DNA of 64,000 nucleotides. Origin: Bacillus sp. SA1-12 (GTDB lineage Bacteria > Bacillota > Bacilli > Bacillales > Bacillaceae). Shown one piece after another: positions 18,001-26,832 of this stretch (positions are counted from its first letter, which is position 1; each line of letters opens with the position of its first letter). The stretch is taken from the NCBI RefSeq assembly GCF_000981385.1, contig NZ_LATZ01000130.1, positions 62,001-126,000 of the forward strand, given 5' to 3'. Under the pieces are notes generated by a model. That model did no database searches and was not told where the DNA came from. It saw nothing but the letters and a program-made list of their open reading frames with translations. Both the position numbers and the translations under genes were made by a program.

Positions 18001-18639
18001 ATGCTTTCACATTATTATACCGTAAAAGGCTATGGAGAGCATGAAATTATTATTCAGAAATCACGTTTTATTTGCTATACAGAGAGAGTGGCCAATGAAG
18101 CAGAGGCTCAACAATTTATTCAGCAAATAAAAAAGAAGCATCATGATGCAAATCATAATTGCTCTGCCTATTTGATTGGTGAACACGATCAAATTCAAAA
18201 AGCAAATGACGATGGTGAACCAAGCGGAACAGCAGGGGTCCCAATGCTCGAGGTATTAAAAAAGAAACATCTTAAGGACACCGCAGTCGTCGTAACCCGT
18301 TATTTTGGCGGGATTAAGCTTGGAACCGGCGGTTTAATACGCGCATACGGAAAATCAGTTTCCGAAGGATTACGTGAGATTGGGATTGTTGAACGAAAGC
18401 TTATGCGCGTCATTCACACAAAGATTGATTATACATGGTTAGGAAAAGTGGAAAATGAATTGCGTTCTTCCACATTTTTAATAAAGGATATACATTATTT
18501 AAATGATGTTGAAGTGGAAACCTATGTAGAAGAAGAGAAAAAGGATTCCTTTATTGACTGGATGACCGAGCTGACGAATGGGAAAAGTAAGATTTCTGAA
18601 GGCGAGGTTACGTATTTAGAACAGACTGTTCAAATTTAG
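18001..18639 (+). CDS. yvyE: YigZ/IMPACT family protein YvyE
   Basis: Members of this family bind nucleic acid or translation components; the exact role in bacteria is unsettled. The 212 residues have the N-terminal UPF0029 domain with the signature DDGEPSGTAGVPMLEVL and VVVTRYFGGIKLGTGGLIRAYG (about 75-120), and a C-terminal DUF1949 domain. The ATG at 18001 is chosen because AGGAGGTG lies eight bases upstream; the frame extends eight codons further without a site. It is followed 20 bases later by tagU, as in B. subtilis. Confidence 0.94.
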   Translation: MLSHYYTVKGYGEHEIIIQKSRFICYTERVANEAEAQQFIQQIKKKHHDANHNCSAYLIGEHDQIQKANDDGEPSGTAGVPMLEVLKKKHLKDTAVVVTRYFGGIKLGTGGLIRAYGKSVSEGLREIGIVERKLMRVIHTKIDYTWLGKVENELRSSTFLIKDIHYLNDVEVETYVEEEKKDSFIDWMTELTNGKSKISEGEVTYLEQTVQI

Positions 18640-18659
18640 ATTGAGGAGAAATTTATTTT

Positions 18660-19694
18660 ATGAATAGAAAACAGATGAAGAAAGCAAAAAAGAAAAAGAA
18701 TCGATTTTTAAGAAGACTGTTGTTTTTTGCTCTCCTGATATTAATTTGTGTGGGAGGGTATTTAGGATATGTGTTTTATCAAACATTTGAAGCGGCAAAT
18801 GAATCCTACGACGACCTTGGGCGTGAAAAATCCAAATTACGTGAACAAGCTGTCAGCATCTCGAATGACCCGGTATCTATTCTGCTTTTAGGGGTAGAAA
18901 ACTATTCAAGCGGCGGAAATGGCGGACGATCAGATACTTTAATGGTTGCTACCTTTAATCCTGAGGATCAAACGATGAAGCTTTTAAGTATTCCTCGTGA
19001 TACACGAGTAGATATCCCTGATGAGGGAAGGGATAAAATCAACCATTCTTACTCGAAGGGCGGTAAAGAGCTGACCATTGAAACGGTTGAGGACTTTTTG
19101 GACATCCCAATCGATTATTATGCCACTGTAAACTTTGATGGCTTTAAAAATATAGTCGATATTGTCGGCGGTGTTACTGTAAATGTTCCGTTTGATTTCG
19201 AGCAAAACAGTGATGATCCAAAAGCTGAAAAACTCGAGTTTACAGAAGGGCCGATGGAGTTAGACGGACGACACGCCCTTGCCTATGCAAGGATGCGTTA
19301 CCAAGATCCAATGGGCGATATCGGCCGTAATGAGCGTCAGCAAGAGGTGGTAAAAGCGGTTATTGATGAAATTGCTTCAGCTGGAACCCTTTTTAAAGTA
19401 GATCAGATAACAGATGAAGTTGGTAAAAATGTCGAAACAAATATGAAGGTATCTGAACTTCTTGGTTTTTATCAAAAATACTCTGGCTTTAACACAAACA
19501 AAATTGAAACCATCAAGCTTGATGGTGCAGGGGAAGATATTGACGGCATTTCCTATTGGATCCCTGAAGATGAAAGTGTAGAAGAAGTCCAAACAGAATT
19601 ACAAAACCATTTGGAAATCCAGCTTTCTAGCAATACGAGTGAGGATGAAAATGAGTTTGATTCAGCAGCATCGTCTGAAGATGAAAGCAATTAA
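18660..19694 (+). CDS. tagU: LCP family polyisoprenyl-teichoic acid-peptidoglycan transferase
   Basis: LCP enzymes (LytR/TagU) transfer lipid-linked wall teichoic acid or other glycopolymers onto peptidoglycan outside the cell. The 344 residues have a basic N-terminus, one membrane anchor (LLFFALLILICVGGYLGYVFY, about 20-40) and the LCP domain with GGRSDTLMVA, SIPRDTRV, DKINHSYSKGG and the polyprenyl-phosphate-binding arginines in ALAYARMRYQDPMGDIGRNERQQ. The C-terminal tail is acidic and serine-rich. TGAGGAG precedes the ATG by eight bases. A strong terminator follows. Confidence 0.95.
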   Translation: MNRKQMKKAKKKKNRFLRRLLFFALLILICVGGYLGYVFYQTFEAANESYDDLGREKSKLREQAVSISNDPVSILLLGVENYSSGGNGGRSDTLMVATFNPEDQTMKLLSIPRDTRVDIPDEGRDKINHSYSKGGKELTIETVEDFLDIPIDYYATVNFDGFKNIVDIVGGVTVNVPFDFEQNSDDPKAEKLEFTEGPMELDGRHALAYARMRYQDPMGDIGRNERQQEVVKAVIDEIASAGTLFKVDQITDEVGKNVETNMKVSELLGFYQKYSGFNTNKIETIKLDGAGEDIDGISYWIPEDESVEEVQTELQNHLEIQLSSNTSEDENEFDSAASSEDESN

Positions 19695-19701
19695 TACAAA
19701 A

Positions 19702-19735
19702 AACAGGGGCGCCTATCTAAGGCGTCCCTGTTTTT
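19702..19735. terminator. terminator between convergent tagU and tagO
   Basis: CAGGGGCGCCT-atcta-AGGCGTCCCTG followed by TTTTTG is a strong stem for tagU. It lies within 15 bases of the tagO stop and may serve both. Confidence 0.9.
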
Positions 19736-19747
19736 GTATGATAAGAT

Positions 19748-20833
19748 TTAATTGTTTTTTTGCGGTTTTTTTACTGCTGTTAATCGTTTAAAGAAATTAA
19801 TTAACGGCTTGCGATTCTTCCCAATTAAACCAACTATTTCTGCAATAAATTGTATGGCTATCAAGAGAATGACCATAATAAGCAATGATATCCAAAGTGT
19901 TGCATTTGAGAAAATGATCGCTGAAAAGCCAAAGCATGCACTAAAGAAATAAATAACTAATACTGCCGATCGATGACTGAAACCGAGATTTACCAGACAA
20001 TAATGCAAATGCAATTTATCAGGAGCAGAGATGCTTTTCTTATTCAGCACCCGCCTAATAATCGCAAAGATGGTATCAAAAATAGGTACAGCTAAAACGA
20101 TAATCGGAATAATAAAGCTGAATAACGTGATGTTTTTAAATAAGCCCAGCATCGAAATGATTGAGATGCAGTATCCTAAAAATAATGCCCCTGTATCTCC
20201 CATGAAGATCTTCGCCGGATAAAAATTATGGATAAGAAATCCTAATGTGCTTCCGATTAAGATAAAGCAAAGTGCGACAACTAAAAATTGATAATCAGTA
20301 AAAGCCATAATCAGGATGCTCGTCATTGCGATTGTCGAAACACCTGCAGCTAACCCATCGAGACCATCTATTAAATTAATCGCATTTGTGACTGCCACAA
20401 TCCATAGCACAGTCACCGGGAAGCTTATATATTCATTCAGCTCAACCATTCCAAAAAATGGAATCGTGAATTTCTCGATTAAGAGACCTGATGATGCCAC
20501 AACAATGGCAGCAATTAACTGCCCTGCAAATTTATATTTTGCTTGTAAAGTGAATTTATCGTCTAATATTCCGACAACTAAAATAATCAATGCCCCAAGA
20601 ATAATCTCTTTCATATAGATGGATTGTGGTTGCAAATAAAGAAAACCAGCAACTACTCCGCAAAAAATTGCAAGCCCACCAAGTCGCGGCATAATATCTT
20701 TATGAATTTTACGAGCATTTGGTTGATCAGTTGCGCCGATTTTTATTGCCAGCCTTTTAACTAATGGTGTAACAAGTACAGCCACAGCAAATGCAAGGAT
20801 AAAGGCTATAATGTAGTCAATATAAGAATGCAT
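19748..20833 (-). CDS. tagO: UDP-GlcNAc:undecaprenyl-phosphate GlcNAc-1-phosphate transferase
   Basis: This membrane enzyme starts wall teichoic acid and related polymers by placing GlcNAc-1-phosphate on undecaprenyl phosphate. The 361 residues hold about ten membrane segments and the family motifs PNARKIHKDIMPRLGG, NAINLIDGLDGLAAGV (aspartates for Mg), GDTGALFLGY and LHLHYCLVNLGFSHR. The start is set at MHSYIDYII (20833) with GGGTGG upstream. It heads the glycopolymer locus and supplies its lipid anchor. Confidence 0.95.
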   Translation of the reverse strand: MHSYIDYIIAFILAFAVAVLVTPLVKRLAIKIGATDQPNARKIHKDIMPRLGGLAIFCGVVAGFLYLQPQSIYMKEIILGALIILVVGILDDKFTLQAKYKFAGQLIAAIVVASSGLLIEKFTIPFFGMVELNEYISFPVTVLWIVAVTNAINLIDGLDGLAAGVSTIAMTSILIMAFTDYQFLVVALCFILIGSTLGFLIHNFYPAKIFMGDTGALFLGYCISIISMLGLFKNITLFSFIIPIIVLAVPIFDTIFAIIRRVLNKKSISAPDKLHLHYCLVNLGFSHRSAVLVIYFFSACFGFSAIIFSNATLWISLLIMVILLIAIQFIAEIVGLIGKNRKPLINFFKRLTAVKKPQKNN

Positions 20834-20874
20834 ATCATATCCACCCACTTGTGTGAGAAATTTACATCTCCTCA

Positions 20875-20902
20875 ATCATAGCAAAAATTTATAAACTTTC
20901 AA
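20875..20902 (-). promoter_or_regulatory. tagO: probable sigma-A promoter of tagO
   Basis: On the minus strand TTGAAA (20902-20897) and TATGAT (20880-20875) are separated by 16 bases, about 40 bases before the start codon. Confidence 0.6.
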
Positions 20903-20997
20903 TTGTTATTTTTTTAATGTTTTATTACATTTCTTAAGTATTAGCATTAACAGGCAGGTTGAAACCTATTTCATAGACCTAAAAATTGAAACATTTA

Positions 20998-22122
20998 CTA
21001 TTTTTTCAAGATATCATTGTAAAATGTCAGCAATTTCTTTTCCTCAGAGTTCCAATTATACGTCTCACTAAAAGCTATTCTGCCGTTATCTCCCATTTTT
21101 TTTGTAACATTTTTATCCTCTAATAGAGTGTTGATCGCCCTTGCGATAGACTGAGGCTCTTCAGGATCAACCAAAAGCCCGCTATTAGCAGATTCGACCA
21201 CTTTCCTATAATGCGGAAAATCTGACGCGATCACAGCCACACCAGCAGCCATGTACTCGAAAAGCTTGTTAGGCAAGCAGACCAAATGATTGGGAACTGG
21301 CAAGTAAGGGATGATCCCGACCGAAGCGCTTGATAGATATTGCTCAATTTGCTCATAAGGTACTTTGCCTTTGAATTCTATTTTATCTTCTAACCCTTCA
21401 GCTTTGACTTTATCATGAATAAACTGTTCATAGGAATGTGATTCAAAACTGCCAACGAACAGAAGCTTTGCTTCCGGGTTGCTTGCAGAAACTTTTGAGA
21501 AGCCATCTATTAACTCAGTTATCCCTCTAATAGGTGTTATTCCTCCTAAATATAAAAGATAATCATCTTTTTTAGGTTTTTTTTCATCAGTAACGAACAT
21601 TTCTTGTAAAGGATAGTTTTCAATCTTGCATGATTTGTAAGAAAGATAACGTTCACCCACCTCATCAGTTGTATAAATAACACCGCTTAAAAATGGTATA
21701 CATAGTTTTTCAATCAGTTCATATGCAACGCGGATCGGTTTTTTAAGCCATGGCTTCAAATATTTTTTGCTCATGATTGCATTAGGATAATGCTCATGCA
21801 CATCGAAAATAACTGGTTTTTTAGTAAAGAGTCTTAAAAGAACTCCAACTGGCAATAGCTCCGGATCATGAAAGTGATACAAGTCGGCCTCTGTTTTTCT
21901 GGCAAGCTTTAAGACAGAAAATGATCGAAAGAATCGTTTCCATTCCTTTTTTGGCTTCTCAATTGGAATGAGCTCGATCGTATCGTTTTCATTTATTTTT
22001 TCCGGCCTAGGCGCAACTAGTGTAACATGATAGCCAGCCCTGGCTAATGATTTACATTGTTTATGGTAAATACGTCCATCGTACGCATGATGAACAGTCG
22101 TCAATACACAGATTTTTTTCAT
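20998..22122 (-). CDS. glycosyltransferase family 4
   Basis: A GT-B fold retaining glycosyltransferase, probably adding a sugar to the polymer started by TagO. The 374 residues begin KICVLTTVHHAYDGRIYHKQ, and IFDVHEHYPNAI (about 100) is typical of the N-terminal acceptor domain. The C-terminal nucleotide-sugar part has LYLGGITPIRGITELI and the E-x7-E-like region NKLFEYMAAGVAVIASDFPHYRKVV. No membrane segment. It is divergent from the next glycosyltransferase with a 98-base shared promoter region. Specificity cannot be read from sequence. Confidence 0.88.
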   Translation of the reverse strand: MKKICVLTTVHHAYDGRIYHKQCKSLARAGYHVTLVAPRPEKINENDTIELIPIEKPKKEWKRFFRSFSVLKLARKTEADLYHFHDPELLPVGVLLRLFTKKPVIFDVHEHYPNAIMSKKYLKPWLKKPIRVAYELIEKLCIPFLSGVIYTTDEVGERYLSYKSCKIENYPLQEMFVTDEKKPKKDDYLLYLGGITPIRGITELIDGFSKVSASNPEAKLLFVGSFESHSYEQFIHDKVKAEGLEDKIEFKGKVPYEQIEQYLSSASVGIIPYLPVPNHLVCLPNKLFEYMAAGVAVIASDFPHYRKVVESANSGLLVDPEEPQSIARAINTLLEDKNVTKKMGDNGRIAFSETYNWNSEEKKLLTFYNDILKK

Positions 22123-22220
22123 TTAATCAGTTCCTTTTAGTAATCAAAGTTGTAACTTTTCCATTTATACTTTACACTATTATATTGACAATTTCTAATT
22201 TTTTATCGGAAGGAATTTAT

Positions 22221-23465
22221 ATGAAAATCGTCTATATTACACAGCATTTCCCGCCGGAAATTGGCGCAGCACAAGGCCGGGCTTATGATATGAGTAAAAA
22301 TCTATCGATCTTGGGCCATGATTTACTCGTGCTAACGTCTTTTCCAAACTCTAGTTCGACTAATAAGCTTTTTAAAAAAGAAACAATAAATGACCTAAAG
22401 GTCTATCGTTCCTTTAGAATCAAAGATACGAAAACAAGCTCAATAAGACGCCTTGCAAATTATCTATCATTTATGATTTCAAGTACCTTTAGCGGATTGC
22501 TGGCGAAAAAACCGGATATTATTTATGCTACCTCCCCGCAGCTTTTTCAGGGAGTAACCGGCTACCTCTTAAGTCGCATCCATCGCGCTAAATTTGTTTT
22601 TGAGGTACGTGATTTATGGGTAGACTTTGCCGAGTTGCTCGGACAATTCAATAACAAAAAACTGCTTAATCTTGCAAGAAAGCTTGAAACTTTTCTATAC
22701 AAAAAGGCAGATTTAATTGTAGTCGTCACAAATGGATATAAATCACGGCTAATTGAGCAGGGAATACCTGAACAGAAAATCATTGTGATACCAAATGGTG
22801 TTGACCCCTCTTCCATAAAGCCGTATAAAAAAGATCCTGCCATTAAAAAGGAATATGGCATAGAGGATAAATTTCTCGTCCTTTATACCGGCAATATCGG
22901 GGCTGCTCAAGGTCTTCAAACCGTTATAGCTGCAGCCGAACAGCTAAAGGATGATCCATCTGTGTTTTTCTTATTTATCGGTGAAGGGGTAGAAAAAGCA
23001 GCTCTAAAGCAACAGGCTGAAGTGTCTCAATTAAAGAATATTCTTTTTCTCGATAGCAAAAAAAAGGATGAACTCACTGCATTCTATCATGCTGCAGACA
23101 TCGGCATTGTCAGCTTAAAAAAGCATCCTTTATTTGAGATTACAATCCCTTCAAAAGTGTTTGATTATATGGCTGTTTCACTTCCTGTCTTAATAGGTGT
23201 AGATGGTGAAGCAAGGGAAATCGTTGAAAAAAATCAGGCTGGGTTCTATTTCGAACCGGAAAATACAGCCGACTTTCTGCGGGTATTAATATATGCACAA
23301 AGCCAGCAGGATAAGCTTCAACAAATTAGACCTGAACTTCCGAATAAACTGCTTATGTCCTTTAACCGAAAGACAATGGCAGAGGAGCTATCTGAAGCCC
23401 TAAACAATTTGACGGATGCAACGAAGCAGAAGTTACATAAAAAGACGACCAAATCTCATGAATAA
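22221..23465 (+). CDS. glycosyltransferase family 4 (WbuB-like)
   Basis: The 414-residue protein begins MKIVYITQHFPPEIGAAQGRAYDMSKNL, a hallmark of WbuB-type transferases that act on aminosugar polymers. The donor domain has YTGNIGAAQGLQTVI and the VFDYMAVSLPVLIGVDGEAREIV region near the C-terminus. The ATG at 22221 has GGAAGGAA upstream; the frame is open for 174 bases further but without a start site. It is the only plus-strand gene in this part of the locus, and its stop codon lies inside the loop of its terminator. Confidence 0.88.
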   Translation: MKIVYITQHFPPEIGAAQGRAYDMSKNLSILGHDLLVLTSFPNSSSTNKLFKKETINDLKVYRSFRIKDTKTSSIRRLANYLSFMISSTFSGLLAKKPDIIYATSPQLFQGVTGYLLSRIHRAKFVFEVRDLWVDFAELLGQFNNKKLLNLARKLETFLYKKADLIVVVTNGYKSRLIEQGIPEQKIIVIPNGVDPSSIKPYKKDPAIKKEYGIEDKFLVLYTGNIGAAQGLQTVIAAAEQLKDDPSVFFLFIGEGVEKAALKQQAEVSQLKNILFLDSKKKDELTAFYHAADIGIVSLKKHPLFEITIPSKVFDYMAVSLPVLIGVDGEAREIVEKNQAGFYFEPENTADFLRVLIYAQSQQDKLQQIRPELPNKLLMSFNRKTMAEELSEALNNLTDATKQKLHKKTTKSHE

Positions 23466-23482
23466 ATGGTCGTCTTTTTTAC
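23444..23482 (+). terminator. terminator overlapping end of glycosyltransferase gene
   Basis: AAAGACGACCA and TGGTCGTCTTT pair around a loop that contains the TAA stop (23463-23465), followed by TTTT. Confidence 0.85.
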
Positions 23483-23504
23483 TATATATTGAACATAACA
23501 TCCT

Positions 23505-23610
23505 TCATGCCTTAGCTCGCGCGCCTGGCCCCGAAATCGCAGACAAAGGACGTCTTTCTATTCCTGACCGTCTTATTTTTGCCTTAGGCTGTCAAGGCGC
23601 GTGCGCTTTT
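23505..23610 (-). repeat. Bacillaceae intergenic repeat (AAAAGCGC...AGGCGC type), degenerate
   Basis: Read on the minus strand it starts AAAAGCGCACGCGCCTTGACAG and ends GGGGCCAGGCGCGCGAGCTAAGGC. This matches the two ends of a dispersed repeat also seen at about 29191, 39375 and 46885. The family is common between genes in Bacillaceae; I know of no proven function. Confidence 0.6.
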
Positions 23611-23612
23611 GT

Positions 23613-24758
23613 TTAAGAATGAAAAGGTTCCGGTTTATCCATACGTTTGCCAAAGTGATGAAGAATCGCTTCTACAATTCGTCTAGAGGCTTGGCCATCA
23701 CCATATGGATTGGATGCTTTTGACATACTTTCATATGTTTCATTGTTGTTTAACAGCTCATATGCCAGGTTATAAATGGTTTCCTCATCTGTACCTGCTA
23801 ATTTTAATGTGCCTGCTTCAATTCCTTCCGGACGCTCTGTTGTATCCCTTAGAACAAGAACTGGAACACCAAGAGACGGAGCCTCTTCTTGCACGCCGCC
23901 GGAATCAGTCAAGATAATGTGGGCTCTTGAAGCAAAGTTATGGAAATCATAAACACCTAATGGTTCAATCAAATGGATTCTTGGGTCATTTCCTAAGATT
24001 TCATCTGCTACCTCACGCACAGCTGGATTCAAGTGTACAGGGTAGACAACTTGAACATCATCATGTTCATTAATAAGGCGTTTAATCGCACGGAACATAT
24101 TTCTCATTGGATCTCCCAAGTTCTCCCTGCGATGAGCAGTTAATAAGATCATTCTGTCAGAACCGATCTTATCAAGAATTTCATGAGAGTATGTATCTTT
24201 AACTGTTGTTTTTAGTGCATCAATCGCTGTATTTCCTGTCACATAGATCGATTCACCTTTTTTATTTTCTGTCAGCAAGTTTTGTTCTGCTGCATTTGTT
24301 GGAGAAAAGTGAAGGTCTGCTATAACCCCTGTAATTTGGCGATTGATCTCCTCCGGAAATGGAGAATATTTATTCCAAGTACGTAAGCCAGCTTCAACAT
24401 GGCCCACTGCGATTTGATTGTAAAAGGCAGCCAAGCTCGCGACAAAAGTTGTTGTCGTGTCTCCATGGACAAGAACGAGATCAGGTTTTACCGTCTTCAT
24501 GACATCATCTAAGCCTTCTAACGCCTTCACTGTAACTCCTGTCAGTGTTTGACGGTCCTTCATAATGTTCAAATCATGATCAGGTGTTACGTCGAATAAT
24601 TCTAGTACTTGATCAAGCATTTGGCGATGCTGTGCGGTTACAGTTACAATTGAATCAATTTCGTCTGGATACTTTTCAAGCTCTAACACAAGCGGTGCCA
24701 TTTTAATGGCTTCTGGCCTTGTTCCAAAAATTGTCATCACTTTTATTTTGCGATCCAT
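23613..24758 (-). CDS. mnaA: UDP-N-acetylglucosamine 2-epimerase (non-hydrolysing)
   Basis: MnaA/WecB interconverts UDP-GlcNAc and UDP-ManNAc, the latter needed for the teichoic acid linkage unit and ManNAc(A) polymers. The 381 residues contain the signatures FGTRPEAIKMAPLV (start), VHGDTTTTFVASLAAFY, GHVEAGLRTWNKYSPFPEE, TAHRRENLG and LTDSGGVQEEAPSLG. AAAGGAGA precedes the ATG. A downstream UDP-ManNAc dehydrogenase gene suggests that part of the product is oxidised to ManNAcA. Confidence 0.96.
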   Translation of the reverse strand: MDRKIKVMTIFGTRPEAIKMAPLVLELEKYPDEIDSIVTVTAQHRQMLDQVLELFDVTPDHDLNIMKDRQTLTGVTVKALEGLDDVMKTVKPDLVLVHGDTTTTFVASLAAFYNQIAVGHVEAGLRTWNKYSPFPEEINRQITGVIADLHFSPTNAAEQNLLTENKKGESIYVTGNTAIDALKTTVKDTYSHEILDKIGSDRMILLTAHRRENLGDPMRNMFRAIKRLINEHDDVQVVYPVHLNPAVREVADEILGNDPRIHLIEPLGVYDFHNFASRAHIILTDSGGVQEEAPSLGVPVLVLRDTTERPEGIEAGTLKLAGTDEETIYNLAYELLNNNETYESMSKASNPYGDGQASRRIVEAILHHFGKRMDKPEPFHS

Positions 24759-24833
24759 ATTAATGTCTCCTTTAATACGTTCTCTAAACTAAATTAGCAT
24801 ATTCTACATCATTCTACAAATTTCACTTTTGTT

Positions 24834-24866
24834 ACAAAAAAGGTGGTGCCATTATTGAACACCACA
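24834..24866 (-). terminator. terminator after the tagG-tagH-glycosyltransferase operon
   Basis: On the minus strand GTGGTG-ttcaataatggCACCAC followed by CTTTTTTG lies 18 bases beyond the glycosyltransferase stop. The stem is short (6 bp) but the U-run is good. Confidence 0.7.
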
Positions 24867-24883
24867 ACCATACATGTATATGC

Positions 24884-26098
24884 CTATATGTTTTTGTATA
24901 ACTCCACTAATTTTTTGCTTTCATCTTCCCACGTTAACACCTTTTGTGCTTCCAAACAGTTTTGTTTATATAAAGAATAATGGTTTACAACCTCTTTAAT
25001 TCCATTAACAATGCCTTCGGTTGTTTCTTCTGCTAAAACACCTGTTTTATACTGATCAACGACGACAGCTTTCCCTGGGTGATTTGAAGAAACACAAGGA
25101 ATGCCTGCTTGGATATATTCAAACATCTTATTTGGTGTCGAGTAATAATTATTTTTAGAAATCTTTTCATACATAACAAGTCCTATATGTGCTTGCTGTG
25201 TATAGTAGATTAATTCTTCTGATGGTACTTGGTCATGGAAAAAAACCTTATCCGTAAGGTCCAGAGTGTGAGCTAGTTCGATCAGTTGATCTTTTAGGAT
25301 ACCTGAACCTATTAACACCAGCTTATAGTGATCAGGCAGCTGTTTCATCGAACGAATAATCAGCTCTAAGCCGCGATATGGAGAAAAGCCTCCCTGATAG
25401 ATTAAAATACGATCATCTGCTTGAAAAGGAAATGTCCACGACTCAGGCACTTTCGAGGGTACGAGCTGATTTTGATGAACAATCGGGATGTTTTGAATAA
25501 GAATACATGGTTTTTCCCCATTACGCTCAAATAAATAATCTCTTAAATAAGCATTCACTGTTACAAAATAATCGATCCTCCGAAACAGCTTCTTTTCCAT
25601 ACGATAGCCAACAAATCGATCCAGCTGATTCCGACCGGCCATTTCATTAAAGATTTCATGAGAATCATAGATCAGCTTTGCCGAAAAGTCTTTGGCAAGC
25701 ATGGTGCCCTGCCATAGTGTGTTTAAATCATGGCAATGGATAACATCAATATCCATCTTCTGCACAGATTGCTTTACCTTTTTATAAAACTCATAATAGG
25801 CCAGATAATCCTTTACAATCTTTATAACAGGCCTCCGCGCTGCCCAAACCAGCATGCTTTTAAAGCCAGATTTTCTCTGGCTTTTTCCTTTATGCTGTGA
25901 GATTTGTGCCTTCATGTTTTTCACTGTGATTTGGATATGTACAAGCTTAATGTTTTCATGTAAAAAAGGAGCAGGCTCATTGTATTCCTTCACACAAGCG
26001 AGATAGATGACATGGCCTGCCTCAGCTAATGCAAGAGCCTCTCTTTTGACCCTTGCATCATAATGAATATCTTTATACAAAAGCATTAAGATATTCAT
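24884..26098 (-). CDS. glycosyltransferase family 4
   Basis: The 404-residue GT-B protein begins MNILMLLYKDIHYDARVKREALALAEAGH. DVIHCHDLNTLWQG and LIYDSHEIFNEMAGR are typical acceptor-domain motifs; the donor domain has IYQGGFSPYRGLELI and NKMFEYIQAGIPCVSSNHPGK. Its ATG overlaps the tagH-like stop by four bases (ATGA), so transferase and exporter are translationally coupled. That argues that it builds the exported polymer. Confidence 0.88.
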   Translation of the reverse strand: MNILMLLYKDIHYDARVKREALALAEAGHVIYLACVKEYNEPAPFLHENIKLVHIQITVKNMKAQISQHKGKSQRKSGFKSMLVWAARRPVIKIVKDYLAYYEFYKKVKQSVQKMDIDVIHCHDLNTLWQGTMLAKDFSAKLIYDSHEIFNEMAGRNQLDRFVGYRMEKKLFRRIDYFVTVNAYLRDYLFERNGEKPCILIQNIPIVHQNQLVPSKVPESWTFPFQADDRILIYQGGFSPYRGLELIIRSMKQLPDHYKLVLIGSGILKDQLIELAHTLDLTDKVFFHDQVPSEELIYYTQQAHIGLVMYEKISKNNYYSTPNKMFEYIQAGIPCVSSNHPGKAVVVDQYKTGVLAEETTEGIVNGIKEVVNHYSLYKQNCLEAQKVLTWEDESKKLVELYKNI

Positions 26099-26832
26099 TT
26101 TGCAACACTGCTCTTCATAAATTGATCATACTCAGTTACAATCGGTCCTGTCTCTCCGACCGCTTTTTGTTCACCTAAGTGAATCCATACAACCCGATCA
26201 CAAATTGATCTTACAAGATTTGATGAATGGGTGACGAGAATCACTGTACGGTCTTGTTTGATTTTCTCCATAATAGCTTGTCTGCATTTTTGTTGGAAAG
26301 CGGTGTCCCCTACTCCTAATACTTCATCAATAAGGAGGATTTCCGGGTCTAATGAAATCGCTGTGGCAAAAGCTAATCTTGATTTCATCCCTGCCGAATA
26401 GGTTCTAACCGGCTTATAAATAAAATCGCCAAGCTCAGAGAATTCAATGATTTCATCAATCTTTTCATCGATCGTTTTCTTGTTATGACCAAGAAGCAGC
26501 CCGTTCAGGTAAATATTTTCAATTCCTGGCAATTCAGGCTGAAACCCGGCACCTAATGATAGTAAAACAGGATGCTCTTCTTCATGGATAAGAAATTCGC
26601 CTTTATCAGGTGAGATCAACCCGCTTAACAGTTTAAGCAGAGTACTCTTTCCGGATCCATTTCGCCCAATGATTCCAAGAACTTCGCCTTTTTTAACCTC
26701 AAAGTTCAAACCCTTTAATGCCCAAAAACGATCATCTTTTTTATGAAGATTTATTAACTTTTTTAAAGGTTTTTCCGTAAACTCCGGATACGAAACCCAA
26801 AGATCTTTTACTTCAATTATATTTTGAGTCAA
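26095..26832 (-). CDS. tagH: ABC transporter ATPase for wall polymer export (TagH/Wzt-like)
   Basis: This subunit powers flipping of the lipid-linked polymer. The 245 residues carry Walker A GIIGRNGSGKST, Q-loop SLGAGFQPELPG (the Wzt/TagH pattern), signature YSAGMKSRLAFA, Walker B ILLIDEVLGVGD and H-loop VTHSS. The start is TTG directly after the permease stop, with AAGGTGA upstream. B. subtilis TagH is about 527 residues with a C-terminal extracytoplasmic extension; this one is the bare nucleotide-binding domain, closer to polysaccharide Wzt without the carbohydrate-binding domain. Confidence 0.9.
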   Translation of the reverse strand: MTQNIIEVKDLWVSYPEFTEKPLKKLINLHKKDDRFWALKGLNFEVKKGEVLGIIGRNGSGKSTLLKLLSGLISPDKGEFLIHEEEHPVLLSLGAGFQPELPGIENIYLNGLLLGHNKKTIDEKIDEIIEFSELGDFIYKPVRTYSAGMKSRLAFATAISLDPEILLIDEVLGVGDTAFQQKCRQAIMEKIKQDRTVILVTHSSNLVRSICDRVVWIHLGEQKAVGETGPIVTEYDQFMKSSVAK

